Origin: Niveibacterium terrae | GTDB taxonomy: Bacteria > Pseudomonadota > Gammaproteobacteria > Burkholderiales > Rhodocyclaceae | Direction of reading: 5' to 3' | Length of the DNA stretch: 64,000 nt | Assembly: GCF_048213115.1 (NCBI RefSeq) | Contig: NZ_CP172404.1 | Span: 2,852,001 to 2,916,000 of the forward strand | Part shown: in pieces, positions 34,558-42,783 of the stretch | Numbering within the stretch: position 1 is the stretch's first letter | Layout: each line of letters begins with the position of its first letter | Program-made: the position numbers and the translations under genes | The notes under the pieces: model-generated | The model's input: only the letters and a program-made list of their open reading frames with translations | What the model was told of the DNA's origin: nothing | Database searches by the model: none

Positions 34558-35256
34558 TCAAATCGCACAACCGTCCAGCCCACAGCTTTGCCCCAGCTCG
34601 CCGGGATCCGCCGCGGACGCGGGAGCGCGCTCGGCCAGATAGTGCGTCCAGGCGGCGACGTCGCCATAGAAACGGCTGGCCTCGATGCGCTCCAGCGTGC
34701 CGTCGGCGCGCTCCAGCGCGAAGCTCGGAAAGCCCTGGGCGCCCAGGCGCGCCAGCCAGGACCGGCTATCGCTGAAGTGCGCGGCGGTCGCCGCCCCGCT
34801 CAGGCGCTCGAAAGCGGCCGCGAAGGCGTCCCCCGCCAGGCCAAGCTCGCCGGCCAACGCGAAGATCACCGCCTTGTCCGCGATGCGCCGCCCCTCGACG
34901 TAGTGAGCTCTCTGCAGACGATGAAGCATGTCCAGCCCGCGCCCGGCGATCGCCTCGCTGGCGAGGATCGCGGTCGTCGGCGGAGCCGAGTCCAGCACTG
35001 CGGTCGTGTCACACAGCAGGCCGTCGGAATAGGCGCTCCCGAAAGTCTGGCCGGTCAGCTGGGCGATCCGGGCGTCGTGCGATCGCACATGGTTACGCCA
35101 TTGCTCGGTGATGCGCAGGCGCTGAGCGCCGGCCAGCATGCCGCCGCCGTGGAGAGCGAGCTTGAGACCAGGCAGTGTGCGCGCCGCGGCGATCAGCGGA
35201 GCGGCGCCGTAGCACCAGCCGCACAGGGGATCGAAGATGTAGTGAAGAGTGTTCAT
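34558..35256 (-). CDS. DsbA-family thioredoxin-fold protein (FrnE-like)
   Basis: The 232-residue cytosolic protein has a thioredoxin fold with the active site CGWC at residues 12-15 in YIFDPLCGWCYGA, then the inserted helical domain of DsbA-like proteins. There is no signal peptide, which fits the FrnE/2-hydroxychromene-isomerase-like branch. A C-terminal CGLDGC pair is an extra feature that could form a second redox site. The ATG at 35256 has TTTTCC/GG context but gives the right N-terminus. It lies 62 bp downstream of the exported MBL-fold gene on the same strand and may be co-transcribed. Confidence 0.88.
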   Translation of the reverse strand: MNTLHYIFDPLCGWCYGAAPLIAAARTLPGLKLALHGGGMLAGAQRLRITEQWRNHVRSHDARIAQLTGQTFGSAYSDGLLCDTTAVLDSAPPTTAILASEAIAGRGLDMLHRLQRAHYVEGRRIADKAVIFALAGELGLAGDAFAAAFERLSGAATAAHFSDSRSWLARLGAQGFPSFALERADGTLERIEASRFYGDVAAWTHYLAERAPASAADPGELGQSCGLDGCAI

Positions 35257-35317
35257 GGTTTTCCTTTGCGGCTTGCCGCCACGGCCAACGAGGCCGGAAA
35301 GGCGGTGCATCAGCCGA

Positions 35318-36202
35318 TCACTGCGGCCACTTCATCTCGCCTTTGATAACCTTGGCCGAGAGTTCCAGCGAAGCCTCCTCGCCCGCCTGCGCATAGCGCG
35401 CCTTCATCGCGGCGACGAGCTCGGCCGAGTTCTGGGCCTTTTCCGCTTCGGCCTCGAAAGCCTTCAGGTAGGCGCTGGTGTACTTGACCGCTCCCAAGCC
35501 CTTGGGCAGCTCGCCGAGAGTGTGGCCGGGCACGACCGCGGCGGGCTTGAGCGCGGCGATGCTGTTGAGCGTGGTCTGCCAATCGCTGCGGTTCTTCGCA
35601 CTCTGCGTGTCGGCCACCCAGACGTGGATGCCGCTCGCGACGACGACGCCTCCGGCCACGGTCTTCAGCGACGGAATCCACAGGTAGCTGCGTTCGGGAC
35701 TCGCCCCGTCGAGACCCTTGATTTCAAGGCTTCGGCCTTCGAGCTTGAGCGTGTCGCCGGCCAGCACCTCGGGCAGCACCAGCTTGTGCGGCGCGTTGTC
35801 CTTGAGGATGGGGCCCCAGTAGGCGAGCTTGCCGTCCATCGTCGCCTTGATATGCGCGACGGTCGGAGCGGTCGCGACGATCCTAGCGTCCGGGAAAGCG
35901 GCCTGGATCACGTCCAGCCCGAAGTAGTAGTCCGGATCGCCGTGGCTGATATAGACGGTCGTCAGTTTCTTGCCGCCGGCCTTGAGCTTGCGCACCAGCT
36001 CTTCGGCGTCGTTGCGCTGGAACTGGGCGTCGATCAGCACCACCTCATGCGCACCGGAGACGATCGTCGAGGACACCGGGAAGATCGCATTCTCGCCGGG
36101 ATTGTAGATTTGAAGTTCGAGCGGCTGGGCTGCCTGGGCCAGCGGGAGGGCTGTGATCAGGCCCAGCGCGGAAAGCGTGGAAATCAGTTGGCGACGGTTC
36201 AT
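35318..36202 (-). CDS. Exported MBL-fold hydrolase with an altered metal motif
   Basis: The 294-residue protein has a signal peptide (MNRRQLISTLSALGLITALP) and a metallo-beta-lactamase fold. The usual HxHxDH metal motif is replaced by HGDPDYY in YISHGDPDYYFGLDV: the second His is Asp and the last His is Tyr. A later His is kept in AVVPGHTLGE. The metal content and activity may therefore differ from classic members. It is divergent from a LysR gene at 36320 that is the likely regulator. Confidence 0.85.
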   Translation of the reverse strand: MNRRQLISTLSALGLITALPLAQAAQPLELQIYNPGENAIFPVSSTIVSGAHEVVLIDAQFQRNDAEELVRKLKAGGKKLTTVYISHGDPDYYFGLDVIQAAFPDARIVATAPTVAHIKATMDGKLAYWGPILKDNAPHKLVLPEVLAGDTLKLEGRSLEIKGLDGASPERSYLWIPSLKTVAGGVVVASGIHVWVADTQSAKNRSDWQTTLNSIAALKPAAVVPGHTLGELPKGLGAVKYTSAYLKAFEAEAEKAQNSAELVAAMKARYAQAGEEASLELSAKVIKGEMKWPQ

Positions 36203-36319
36203 CGTGTTCTCTGTGTTGTATGGCCGGTGAAGGTCCGGCGTTGAGAGCAGATTAGCGATTTGCACTTGCTCGATAAACCGCAGAAAATGAAATGGATTAT
36301 TTCCTTTTCCGGACAAATG

Positions 36320-37234
36320 ATGGATAGAATCACCGCCGCCCAGGTCTTCGTCACGATCGCCGAGCGCGGTAGCCTGACCGCGACGGCCGAGCAGCTGGAT
36401 ATGTCGCGGGCGATGGTCACACGCTACCTCGGCGAGATGGAGGCCTGGGTCGGAGCTCGGCTGTTCCACCGCAGCACACGCCGGATCAGCCTGAGCTCAG
36501 CGGGCGAAGCGGCGCTGGAGCGCTGCCGCGAGATGCTGGCGCTGGCCGGGAACATCGCCCAGGACGGCAGCGAAGACATGGATGATCCGCGTGGCATCCT
36601 GCGCATCGCCTGCGCGCAGTCGCTCGCCGAGGCCTCGCTGGCCGCAGCCACGGCCGCCTATCTGAAGCGCTACCCGCGCGCGTCGGTCTTCCTCCAGGTC
36701 GCGGACAAGGTGACGAACCTGGTCGAAGAGCGGATCGATCTAGCGATCCGCATCACCAATCAGCTCGATCCGGGCATGATCGCCCGCAGGCTGGGCGAGT
36801 GCGCCTCGGTGATCTGCGCCGCGCCGACCTACCTCGCGGCACACGGCACACCGCAGCGCGCCGAGGATCTCGCCCGGCACAACTGCCTGACCTACGCCTA
36901 CTACGGCAAGAGCCTCTGGAACTTCGACCGTCCGGGCACGACGCTCAGCGTTCCGGTCAGCGGAAACCTCGGCTCCAACGATTCCGTCGTGCTGATGCAT
37001 GCGGCGATAGCGGGCGCGGGGATTGCGATGCAGCCGGTGTTCTCGGTCGCCCCGCGGATCGCGCGCGGCGAACTGGCGGTCGTGCTACCCGATGAATCGC
37101 CGTCCCCGCTGGGCATCCACGCCTTGTACGCATCGCGCGAATACCAGACGGCGACGATGCGCAGCATGCTGGACTTCCTGCTCGGCTGGTTCGCCGAGGA
37201 TGAAAACCTGCCCCACCTCCCCTGCCCCGCTTGA
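36320..37234 (+). CDS. LysR-family regulator (CrgA/DmlR-like branch)
   Basis: The 304-residue protein begins MDRITAAQVFVTIAERGSLT, with the HTH in SLTATAEQLDMSRAMVTRYL (about residues 18-37) and an effector domain with RRLGECASVICAAPTYLAAHGTP. This is the large DmlR/CrgA type. Two ATGs in a row (36317 and 36320) are possible; the second gives the family's usual start. It is divergent from the exported MBL-fold gene. The 117-bp intergenic region has AT-rich repeats (AAATGAAATGGATTATTTCC) but not the two-part element found near the other LysR genes. Confidence 0.9.
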   Translation: MDRITAAQVFVTIAERGSLTATAEQLDMSRAMVTRYLGEMEAWVGARLFHRSTRRISLSSAGEAALERCREMLALAGNIAQDGSEDMDDPRGILRIACAQSLAEASLAAATAAYLKRYPRASVFLQVADKVTNLVEERIDLAIRITNQLDPGMIARRLGECASVICAAPTYLAAHGTPQRAEDLARHNCLTYAYYGKSLWNFDRPGTTLSVPVSGNLGSNDSVVLMHAAIAGAGIAMQPVFSVAPRIARGELAVVLPDESPSPLGIHALYASREYQTATMRSMLDFLLGWFAEDENLPHLPCPA

Positions 37235-37235
37235 A

Positions 37236-37259
37236 CCCGCCGACGAAGATGACGGCGGG
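37236..37259. terminator. Short hairpin after the LysR gene
   Basis: CCCGCCG (37236-37242) and CGGCGGG (37253-37259) make a 7-bp stem with a 10-nt loop immediately after the LysR stop at 37234. No T-run. Confidence 0.4.
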
Positions 37260-37301
37260 CAAAGCGGCCGGCCCGGTTTGCTCAGCGGGTCGGCTCCAGG
37301 C

Positions 37302-37691
37302 TTAAGCGTCGGCAAGCAAGGCTTTTCGGTGATTCGCAATGCTCAGCGCGAGAGCCATCGCGCCGAACAGGAACAAGTAGCAGTACTGCGGCAGGAACAA
37401 AAGGCCTCTGACGAGCTCCAGTGTGGTTTCGGTCGGTCGAATGGCGAGCACAAAAACCATAAAGGCGCCCCAGAAGAAAATGCTCGCGGACAGTGCGGCC
37501 TGCCTGACGGAGGGACTCCCCAAGGACAAAGCCCAGGAAAAGCCGACAAACACAAACGCGATGACGATGTTTTCGGTCAGCAAAAAGCCCCGCAGCCCTC
37601 CCTCAAAAGACAGGAGGCTGAACTGAAAGACCGCATGCAACAACGCGCACAGAAGGTTTATCAAGACCAGCAAGGCCAGCGACAGATTCAC
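37302..37691 (-). CDS. Small four-helix membrane protein of unknown function
   Basis: The roughly 129-residue protein has four hydrophobic helices (starting NLSLALLVLINLLCALLHAV, then IVIAFVFVGFSWALSL, ASIFFWGAFMVFVLAI and YCYLFLFGAMALALSI). The proposed start is a GTG at 37691; longer in-frame starts up to 37784 would overlap the upstream MBL gene and add an unlikely charged, Cys-rich leader. I do not recognise the family. It follows the MBL-fold gene on the same strand by 52 bp and may share its HxlR-controlled operon. Confidence 0.6.
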   Translation of the reverse strand: MNLSLALLVLINLLCALLHAVFQFSLLSFEGGLRGFLLTENIVIAFVFVGFSWALSLGSPSVRQAALSASIFFWGAFMVFVLAIRPTETTLELVRGLLFLPQYCYLFLFGAMALALSIANHRKALLADA

Positions 37692-37743
37692 TTTTTCATG
37701 ACACAAAACCCAATAGATGACTTGAAATTCGAAACATCGAAAC

Positions 37744-38562
37744 TCACCCCGCGAGTGACATCTGCGCGTCATCGGTAAAACCATAGTGCTGGGTGAATAG
37801 ATACTTGAACCCTTTCAGGTTCTTGATCTTTTCGATGCTCTTCCGGTGCAAGGCCTCATTGAGGTTCAAGAAGCTGTTGAACGGACGGAGCTGTCCATCG
37901 ACGAGGCTCACCCCGTCGCCGACAAAGAGGTACTTCTTGTTGATCAGGTAGGCCGTCAGCCCCTTCGTGTGGCCATCGATCAGGATCGTCTCGATACTGA
38001 TATTACCGATCTTCAGCGTTTCGCCATCCCCGACGGTCTTGTAGCTCCGGTCCAGCCGGTTCTTCAAGAAGGAGATCCGCCCTCCGTTCTCGCCCTCGGC
38101 AAACTCGATGTCGTCATCCGGCCAGTACTCCAGACCGGCGAACAGATTCAGCTCGCCGCTCTGCTCGAAATCCTTATAGGTCTCGGCGGCATCGCTCATT
38201 TCACACTCGCTCATCGTGATTCTGAAGTTGTTCAACATCGGAACTTCCGCTTCCGGGAGATAGACCTCAGAATCCGCAAACGCGGCGATACCATTAACGT
38301 GATCGATATCCGAGTGCGTAACAAGAACCGCTTTCACATTGCGAGCATCGACATGCAAGCTCGCCAGCTCGCTTTTGATGTTCGCCGCGCTTATCCCGGC
38401 ATCAATCGCCACATAGTCTTCACCATCCTTGATCAGAAAGACATTCGCAAACAGATCCTGAACGACATAGAGATCGTCAAACAGTTTTTGCGTCGGAACG
38501 GGAGTCATTCCCTTGGTTTCATTCCAGATGATCCCGCCGATGACCGAAGCCCTGATTTTCAT
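37744..38562 (-). CDS. MBL-fold hydrolase, divergent from an HxlR regulator
   Basis: The 272-residue cytosolic protein has a metallo-beta-lactamase fold with THSDIDHVNG, a variant of HxHxDH in which the second His is Asp, as in several lactonase- and glyoxalase-like members. Later metal residues are present in IDGHTKG and GDG. The ATG at 38562 is preferred over a longer frame. It is divergent from an HxlR-family gene, so it is a likely target of a thiol-sensing or electrophile-sensing switch. Confidence 0.87.
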   Translation of the reverse strand: MKIRASVIGGIIWNETKGMTPVPTQKLFDDLYVVQDLFANVFLIKDGEDYVAIDAGISAANIKSELASLHVDARNVKAVLVTHSDIDHVNGIAAFADSEVYLPEAEVPMLNNFRITMSECEMSDAAETYKDFEQSGELNLFAGLEYWPDDDIEFAEGENGGRISFLKNRLDRSYKTVGDGETLKIGNISIETILIDGHTKGLTAYLINKKYLFVGDGVSLVDGQLRPFNSFLNLNEALHRKSIEKIKNLKGFKYLFTQHYGFTDDAQMSLAG

Positions 38563-38661
38563 GAAAGTACCCTTTCCGTGAATCGAACAAGAGAGTCGGA
38601 CGACTCTTTTTTGGCGATTTCGAATTTGCAATGAGTCTATCCGTGCGACTCATCCGGAACA

Positions 38662-38719
38662 AGTACGGTACTTTTATGGCATATGTGCACAAAAAGTGAC
38701 ATAGTATCTTTATTGATAC
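38662..38719. promoter_or_regulatory. Two palindromes between the MBL and HxlR genes
   Basis: AGTAC-G-GTACT (38662-38672) and GTATC-N6-GATAC (38704-38719) lie in the AT-rich divergent region. HxlR-family dimers bind short inverted repeats like these. Their centres are about 45 bp apart. Confidence 0.5.
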
Positions 38720-38790
38720 CATGTTCGTAAATCCGGTATATTGCATCCCGGCGCACCTCTTCGAGGATCAGCACAAGGACAGCTCAGAAA

Positions 38791-39162
38791 ATGCGAACCA
38801 CTCCCGACAAAAAATTCCAATACAGCCCGGAAGCGCAGTGCCTTTCCATGCGCACACTGCAATCCGTTCTGAACGGGAAATGGAAGATATTGATTCTCTG
38901 GTACCTCCACGCATTCGAAGTCAGGCGTTTCGGCGAGCTGCGCCGGCACCTGGGCGACATCACGCAGTCGACGCTGACCAAACAGCTGCGCGAACTCGAA
39001 AGCGACGGCTTCATCGAGCGGCGGGTCTATCAGGAAATCCCGCCCAAGGTTGAGTACCGCCTGTCCGGGATCGGCATGAGTTTCGCGCCAGTCATGGAAC
39101 AGATGCGCAGCTGGAGCCAGACTTTCCTCTGTCCTGATGCCGAAAAGTCGGGTGAGCTCTAG
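38791..39162 (+). CDS. HxlR-family transcriptional regulator
   Basis: The 123-residue winged-helix protein matches HxlR (VLNGKWKILILWYLHAFEVRRFGELRRHLGDITQSTLTKQLRELESDGFIERRVY). It keeps the N-terminal conserved Cys17 in EAQCLSM, which in several family members senses disulfide or aldehyde stress. It is divergent from the MBL-fold gene with two palindromes between, which suggests control of that gene and of itself. Confidence 0.92.
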   Translation: MRTTPDKKFQYSPEAQCLSMRTLQSVLNGKWKILILWYLHAFEVRRFGELRRHLGDITQSTLTKQLRELESDGFIERRVYQEIPPKVEYRLSGIGMSFAPVMEQMRSWSQTFLCPDAEKSGEL

Positions 39163-39283
39163 CCGTCCGACGTTCGGTGCGGCAAGGTATTTGCCAAGCC
39201 CCCCACGGAAGCCATCGCCCCCCTGGGAGCGCGCGGGCCATGCCGCTATAATCCCGCCCCTCTACTGCTGACCGGGGAACACC

Positions 39284-39610
39284 ATGAGATTCGACCTGAA
39301 GGTTCCCTTCGCCGAGAAGGATGGCGCCAAGAAGCTGGGCGCGCGCTGGGACGCGGCCCGCAAGATCTGGTACGTGATGGACAAGGAGGACATGGCCCCG
39401 TTCTCGAAGTGGTCGCCGACGCCTCACGATGCGTCCAGCCCCGCCCCCGCCCTCCCGGCCAAGGCCGCGCCCCGCAAGGCGAGCGCCGTCATTACCCAGC
39501 AGAGCGGCAAGGTCTATGTGGGCAGCCACTACGTCGAGCAGGCCCGCGTCTGCGACTGCCTGCCCTGGGATGTCTGCGACAAGTGCCGGGCGATGGCCTT
39601 CCCGGCTTAA
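39284..39610 (+). CDS. DUF5710-domain protein with a cysteine-rich tail
   Basis: The 108-residue protein starts with a DUF5710 module (FDLKVPFAEKDGAKKLGARWDAARKIWYV), a small domain that recurs in nucleic-acid-related and mobile-element proteins such as primases. After a Pro/Ala linker the tail has CDCLPWDVCDKC, four cysteines suited to a zinc site. The function is unknown. It is a single gene convergent with the MalY-type gene; GGGGA lies before its ATG. Confidence 0.8.
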   Translation: MRFDLKVPFAEKDGAKKLGARWDAARKIWYVMDKEDMAPFSKWSPTPHDASSPAPALPAKAAPRKASAVITQQSGKVYVGSHYVEQARVCDCLPWDVCDKCRAMAFPA

Positions 39611-39662
39611 CCGCCAAGCTGCCGCGCTTTGCGCGGCAAGAATCCTCTTCGCTGCGCTACCG

Positions 39663-40823
39663 TCACGACTGAAGTGCGGCGTGGAGCCTGGCGAGCCCGT
39701 CGACCAGCAAGGACCGCGGACAAGCGATATTGATGCGGATGAAACCTTCGCCGCAGCTCCCGTACATCGAACCGGGATTGATCCAGAGCCTCTGATCGTC
39801 GAGCAGCATTTCGGCGATGCGCTGCGAAGGCAGTTTCAGCGCGGAGCAATCCACCCAGACCAGGTAAGTCGCTTCCAGCGGCAGAACCGGAAACTGCGGC
39901 AGATGCCTGGCGAAGAAATTTCTCAGATATCCGTAGTTTCCCTGCAGGTATCGCTTCAACTCCTCCAGCCATTCTTCGCCATCGGTATAGGCGGCGATCA
40001 GCGCATCGATCGCGAAAGGGCTGATCTCGCAGACTTCATTGACGTTGAGAGCCTTGTCGATTTTTTGCCGCAGTCCCTCGTCGGCGGCCAGGATATTGGC
40101 TACCTGCAGACCCGCCAGATTGAATGCCTTGCTCGGGGAACTGCAGCTCACCGAGTGCAGCAGGAACTCTTCGCGGATCGCCGCGAAGGGAATGTGCCGA
40201 TGCCCCGGATGCACCAGGTCGCAGTGAATCTCGTCGGAGACGACGATCACGCCGTGCTTGAGGCAGATCTCGCCGACCCGGGTCAGTTCCTCCCGGGTCC
40301 AGGCCCGGCCCACCGGATTGTGCGGATTGCAGAGCAGCAGCAGTTTCGTCTTCGGGTCGGCGGCTTTTCTCTCGAGGTCGGCGAAATCGATCGTGTAGGT
40401 CCGGTCCCGATAGACGAGTTCGTTCACGACGGCGGTGCAGCGCAGATTGCGAATCGACGAAAAAAAACAGTTATAAACCGGCGTCTGGATGATCACGCCA
40501 TCCCCGGGCTCGGTCAGGGCCTGGATGATCGCCGAGAGCGCCGGCACGACCCCGGTCGTGGGGAGCAGCCATTCCCCGCTGAACGCAAAACCGTGGCGTC
40601 GCGCAAACCAGAGCGTGATCGCGTCGAAATAGGCGGCCGGAACCTTCGCATAGCCGAAGACGCCATGGCGGGCCCGCTTTTCCAGAGCCGAGATCACAGC
40701 CGGGGCGGTGCGAAAGTCCATATCCGCCACCCACATCGGCAGGACGCGCGGGTCCGGAGCGCTGTCCCATTTGGTGCAATCGCTGCCTCGGCGCTCAACG
40801 ATCGGGTCGAAATCGTGGAACAT
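39663..40823 (-). CDS. patB: MalY/PatB-type aminotransferase (cystathionine beta-lyase activity likely)
   Basis: The 386-residue PLP enzyme has the PatB start (VLPMWVADMDFRTAPAVISAL), the cofactor-binding CNPHNPVGR, SDEIHCDL and the Schiff-base lysine K232 in SSPSKAFNLAGLQ. PatB/MalY enzymes split cystathionine or similar C-S compounds; E. coli MalY also acts as a regulator. The start is 7 bp after the stop of the DUF3737 gene, so both form one operon that is divergent from a LysR gene. Confidence 0.92.
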   Translation of the reverse strand: MFHDFDPIVERRGSDCTKWDSAPDPRVLPMWVADMDFRTAPAVISALEKRARHGVFGYAKVPAAYFDAITLWFARRHGFAFSGEWLLPTTGVVPALSAIIQALTEPGDGVIIQTPVYNCFFSSIRNLRCTAVVNELVYRDRTYTIDFADLERKAADPKTKLLLLCNPHNPVGRAWTREELTRVGEICLKHGVIVVSDEIHCDLVHPGHRHIPFAAIREEFLLHSVSCSSPSKAFNLAGLQVANILAADEGLRQKIDKALNVNEVCEISPFAIDALIAAYTDGEEWLEELKRYLQGNYGYLRNFFARHLPQFPVLPLEATYLVWVDCSALKLPSQRIAEMLLDDQRLWINPGSMYGSCGEGFIRINIACPRSLLVDGLARLHAALQS

Positions 40824-40830
40824 GTCGGCT

Positions 40831-41685
40831 TCAGGCAGGCAGTGCTTCGCCGACGCGGATCTCGCAAGCGCCCGGCGCCGCGCAGTTCTCGTCGAGGATC
40901 AGCTCGCCGATGCTTTTCGCGCGGATGAAACCGCCGCTCGGGTTCTTGACGCTGAGGATATCGCTGTTGATCTCGGCCTTCAGCGTGCTGTATTCAAAGC
41001 ACAGGTCGGTATCCACCATCACGCAGTTTTCGATGAGCAGATTCTGCGCATAGCACAAGGGCTGAGTCCCACGGATCGTGCAATTGACCAAGCGCAGATT
41101 CGTCGAATGCCACCCGAGGTATTCCCCGTCGAGGACGGAATCGTAGACGGTCACGTTTTCCGAGTTCCAGAAGGCATCTTTCGAGTCGAGACGCGCATTG
41201 CGGATGACCACGTTCTTGGTGCCCTGGAATGAGTAATTGCCTTGCAGCTTGAAACCGTCGATCCGGATGTCCGTGGCGTTCATGAACAGATAATCACCGT
41301 TGTCGATCTCCACATTGCGAAACTCGACATCGCGGCAATTCCAGCAGCACTCGGCCGCATCGAGCAAACGGGTTTTCTCCAGATAAAGGTGGCGGACTTC
41401 CCGGAACATCTTCGGTGCTTCCACGACGCAGTTCGCCATGCGGATATTCTGCGTGTACCAGATGGCCGCCCGACTGCTCGCGGTGAAAAGGCCGTGCTCG
41501 ATCACGACATTCTCGTCGTGCCAGAACGGGTACTTGCCCATGAACTCGCAGCCGATCGCTTCCACATCGTGACAGTGCTTGAGCGCGGACTCGCCGGGGA
41601 GGAACTGCACACCCTCCAGGCGGACATTGTTCGTCGCAAACAGGGGGCGTTCCCCCGCAAAAGATCGCTTGCTGATGATTTCCAT
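40831..41685 (-). CDS. DUF3737-family right-handed beta-helix protein
   Basis: The 284-residue protein consists of short repeats with the rhythm of a right-handed beta helix (for example EGVQFLPGESALKHC, RIDGFKLQGNYSFQGT, VIRNARLDSKDAFWNSE). It matches DUF3737, a family of unknown function that is often found next to PatB/MalY-type enzymes. There is no signal peptide. The ATG at 41685 is chosen because the family starts MEIISK; it has no clear ribosome site. It is the first gene of the operon behind LysR-type element copy D. Confidence 0.87.
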   Translation of the reverse strand: MEIISKRSFAGERPLFATNNVRLEGVQFLPGESALKHCHDVEAIGCEFMGKYPFWHDENVVIEHGLFTASSRAAIWYTQNIRMANCVVEAPKMFREVRHLYLEKTRLLDAAECCWNCRDVEFRNVEIDNGDYLFMNATDIRIDGFKLQGNYSFQGTKNVVIRNARLDSKDAFWNSENVTVYDSVLDGEYLGWHSTNLRLVNCTIRGTQPLCYAQNLLIENCVMVDTDLCFEYSTLKAEINSDILSVKNPSGGFIRAKSIGELILDENCAAPGACEIRVGEALPA

Positions 41686-41819
41686 CTGAATTTTTCCATA
41701 CCGAGGCACGACTTCGCGGGTAAAGCCGGGGGCAGACAGCGAGGCGGCATCCGCGAAGCGCGAACGCTCACGGCCCTGCCGCCATCAGGGGAGCCCATTT
41801 TCCTCAGCCTGCCGCCCAG

Positions 41820-41863
41820 GGAGTAGCCGCTATACTGTGCATACTGATATGAGTTTGATTCAT
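41820..41863. promoter_or_regulatory. LysR-type element, copy D, between the DUF3737-patB operon and a LysR gene
   Basis: The TAG box at 41820-41826 (GGAGTAG) lies 29 bp before the palindrome ATGAGTTTGATTCAT (41849-41863). The LysR ATG (41866) follows after 2 bases. It is the same arrangement as copy A, where the LysR gene is also retained. Confidence 0.75.
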
Positions 41864-41865
41864 CA

Positions 41866-42783
41866 ATGCCCCGGACAGACTTCAACAATCTCCAGACTTT
41901 CATCGTCGTCGCCCGCGAGCGCAGCTTCACCCGCGCGGCGGCCCAGCTCGGCGTCTCGCAGTCGGCGCTCAGCCACTGCATCCGGGGTCTCGAGGAAAAA
42001 CTGGGCATCCGGCTGCTGACGCGCACGACGCGCGGAGTCTCGCCGACCGAAGCCGGTGAGCGCCTGCTCGCCAGCATCAGCCCCTATTACGAGGGGATAG
42101 AGACCGAACTGACGGCGCTGAGCGAACTCAGAGGAAAGCCGGCGGGGACGATACGGATCAGCTCGCACGACCATGCGGCCAGCACGATCCTGTGGCCCAA
42201 ATTGGCAAAGCTGCTGCCGGAATACCCCGAGCTCAAGCTCGAGATCAACATCAACTACGGCTTCATCGACATCGTCGCCGAGCGCTATGACGCCGGCGTG
42301 CGCCAGGGCGACCAGATCGCCCGGGACATGATCGCGGTGCGCATCGCGCCCGATATGCGCATGGCCGTCGTCGGCTCCCCCGCTTACTTCTCGAACCACT
42401 CAAAACCGCGGACGCCTCACGAGCTGACCGAGCACAACTGCGCAAACCTGAGGCTGCCAACCTATGGCGGCCTCTATGCGTGGGAATTCGCGAAGGACGG
42501 CAAGGAGCTGCAGGTGCAGGTTCAAGGCCAGATGATCTTCAACACGACGCCGCAGATGCTGACCGCCGCCGAAGAAGGATTCGCTCTGGCCTATGTTCCC
42601 GAGGATCTGGTCGAACGACAGATCGCCGAAGGACGCCTGATCCGGGTGCTCGAAGACTGGAGCCCGGCCTTCCCGGGCTACCACCTCTACTACCCGAGCC
42701 GCCGTCAGCAGTCTCCGGCATTCGCGCTGGTCGTCGAGGCGCTGCGCTATCCGGCGCCGCAGCCGCGCAGCACCACAGCCTAA
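41866..42783 (+). CDS. LysR-family regulator, paralogue of the one at 61333
   Basis: The 305-residue protein shares its HTH almost exactly with the LysR protein at 61333 (SFTRAAAQLGVSQSALSH, then IRGLE, about residues 19-43). The two proteins agree along much of their length, for example DMIAVRI and RMAVVGSP. They belong to the PgrR/CrgA-like group. The 4-bp overlap at its end is with the convergent MFS gene. With identical recognition helices, both paralogues may bind all five copies of the element (inference). Confidence 0.93.
   Translation: MPRTDFNNLQTFIVVARERSFTRAAAQLGVSQSALSHCIRGLEEKLGIRLLTRTTRGVSPTEAGERLLASISPYYEGIETELTALSELRGKPAGTIRISSHDHAASTILWPKLAKLLPEYPELKLEININYGFIDIVAERYDAGVRQGDQIARDMIAVRIAPDMRMAVVGSPAYFSNHSKPRTPHELTEHNCANLRLPTYGGLYAWEFAKDGKELQVQVQGQMIFNTTPQMLTAAEEGFALAYVPEDLVERQIAEGRLIRVLEDWSPAFPGYHLYYPSRRQQSPAFALVVEALRYPAPQPRSTTA

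Noticed and set aside
36203..36319. A sixth copy of the LysR-type element before the LysR gene at 36320
   Set aside because: GATTAG is present (36250-36255) but no ATGA-N7-TCAT palindrome lies 29 bp away; this LysR protein has a different HTH.
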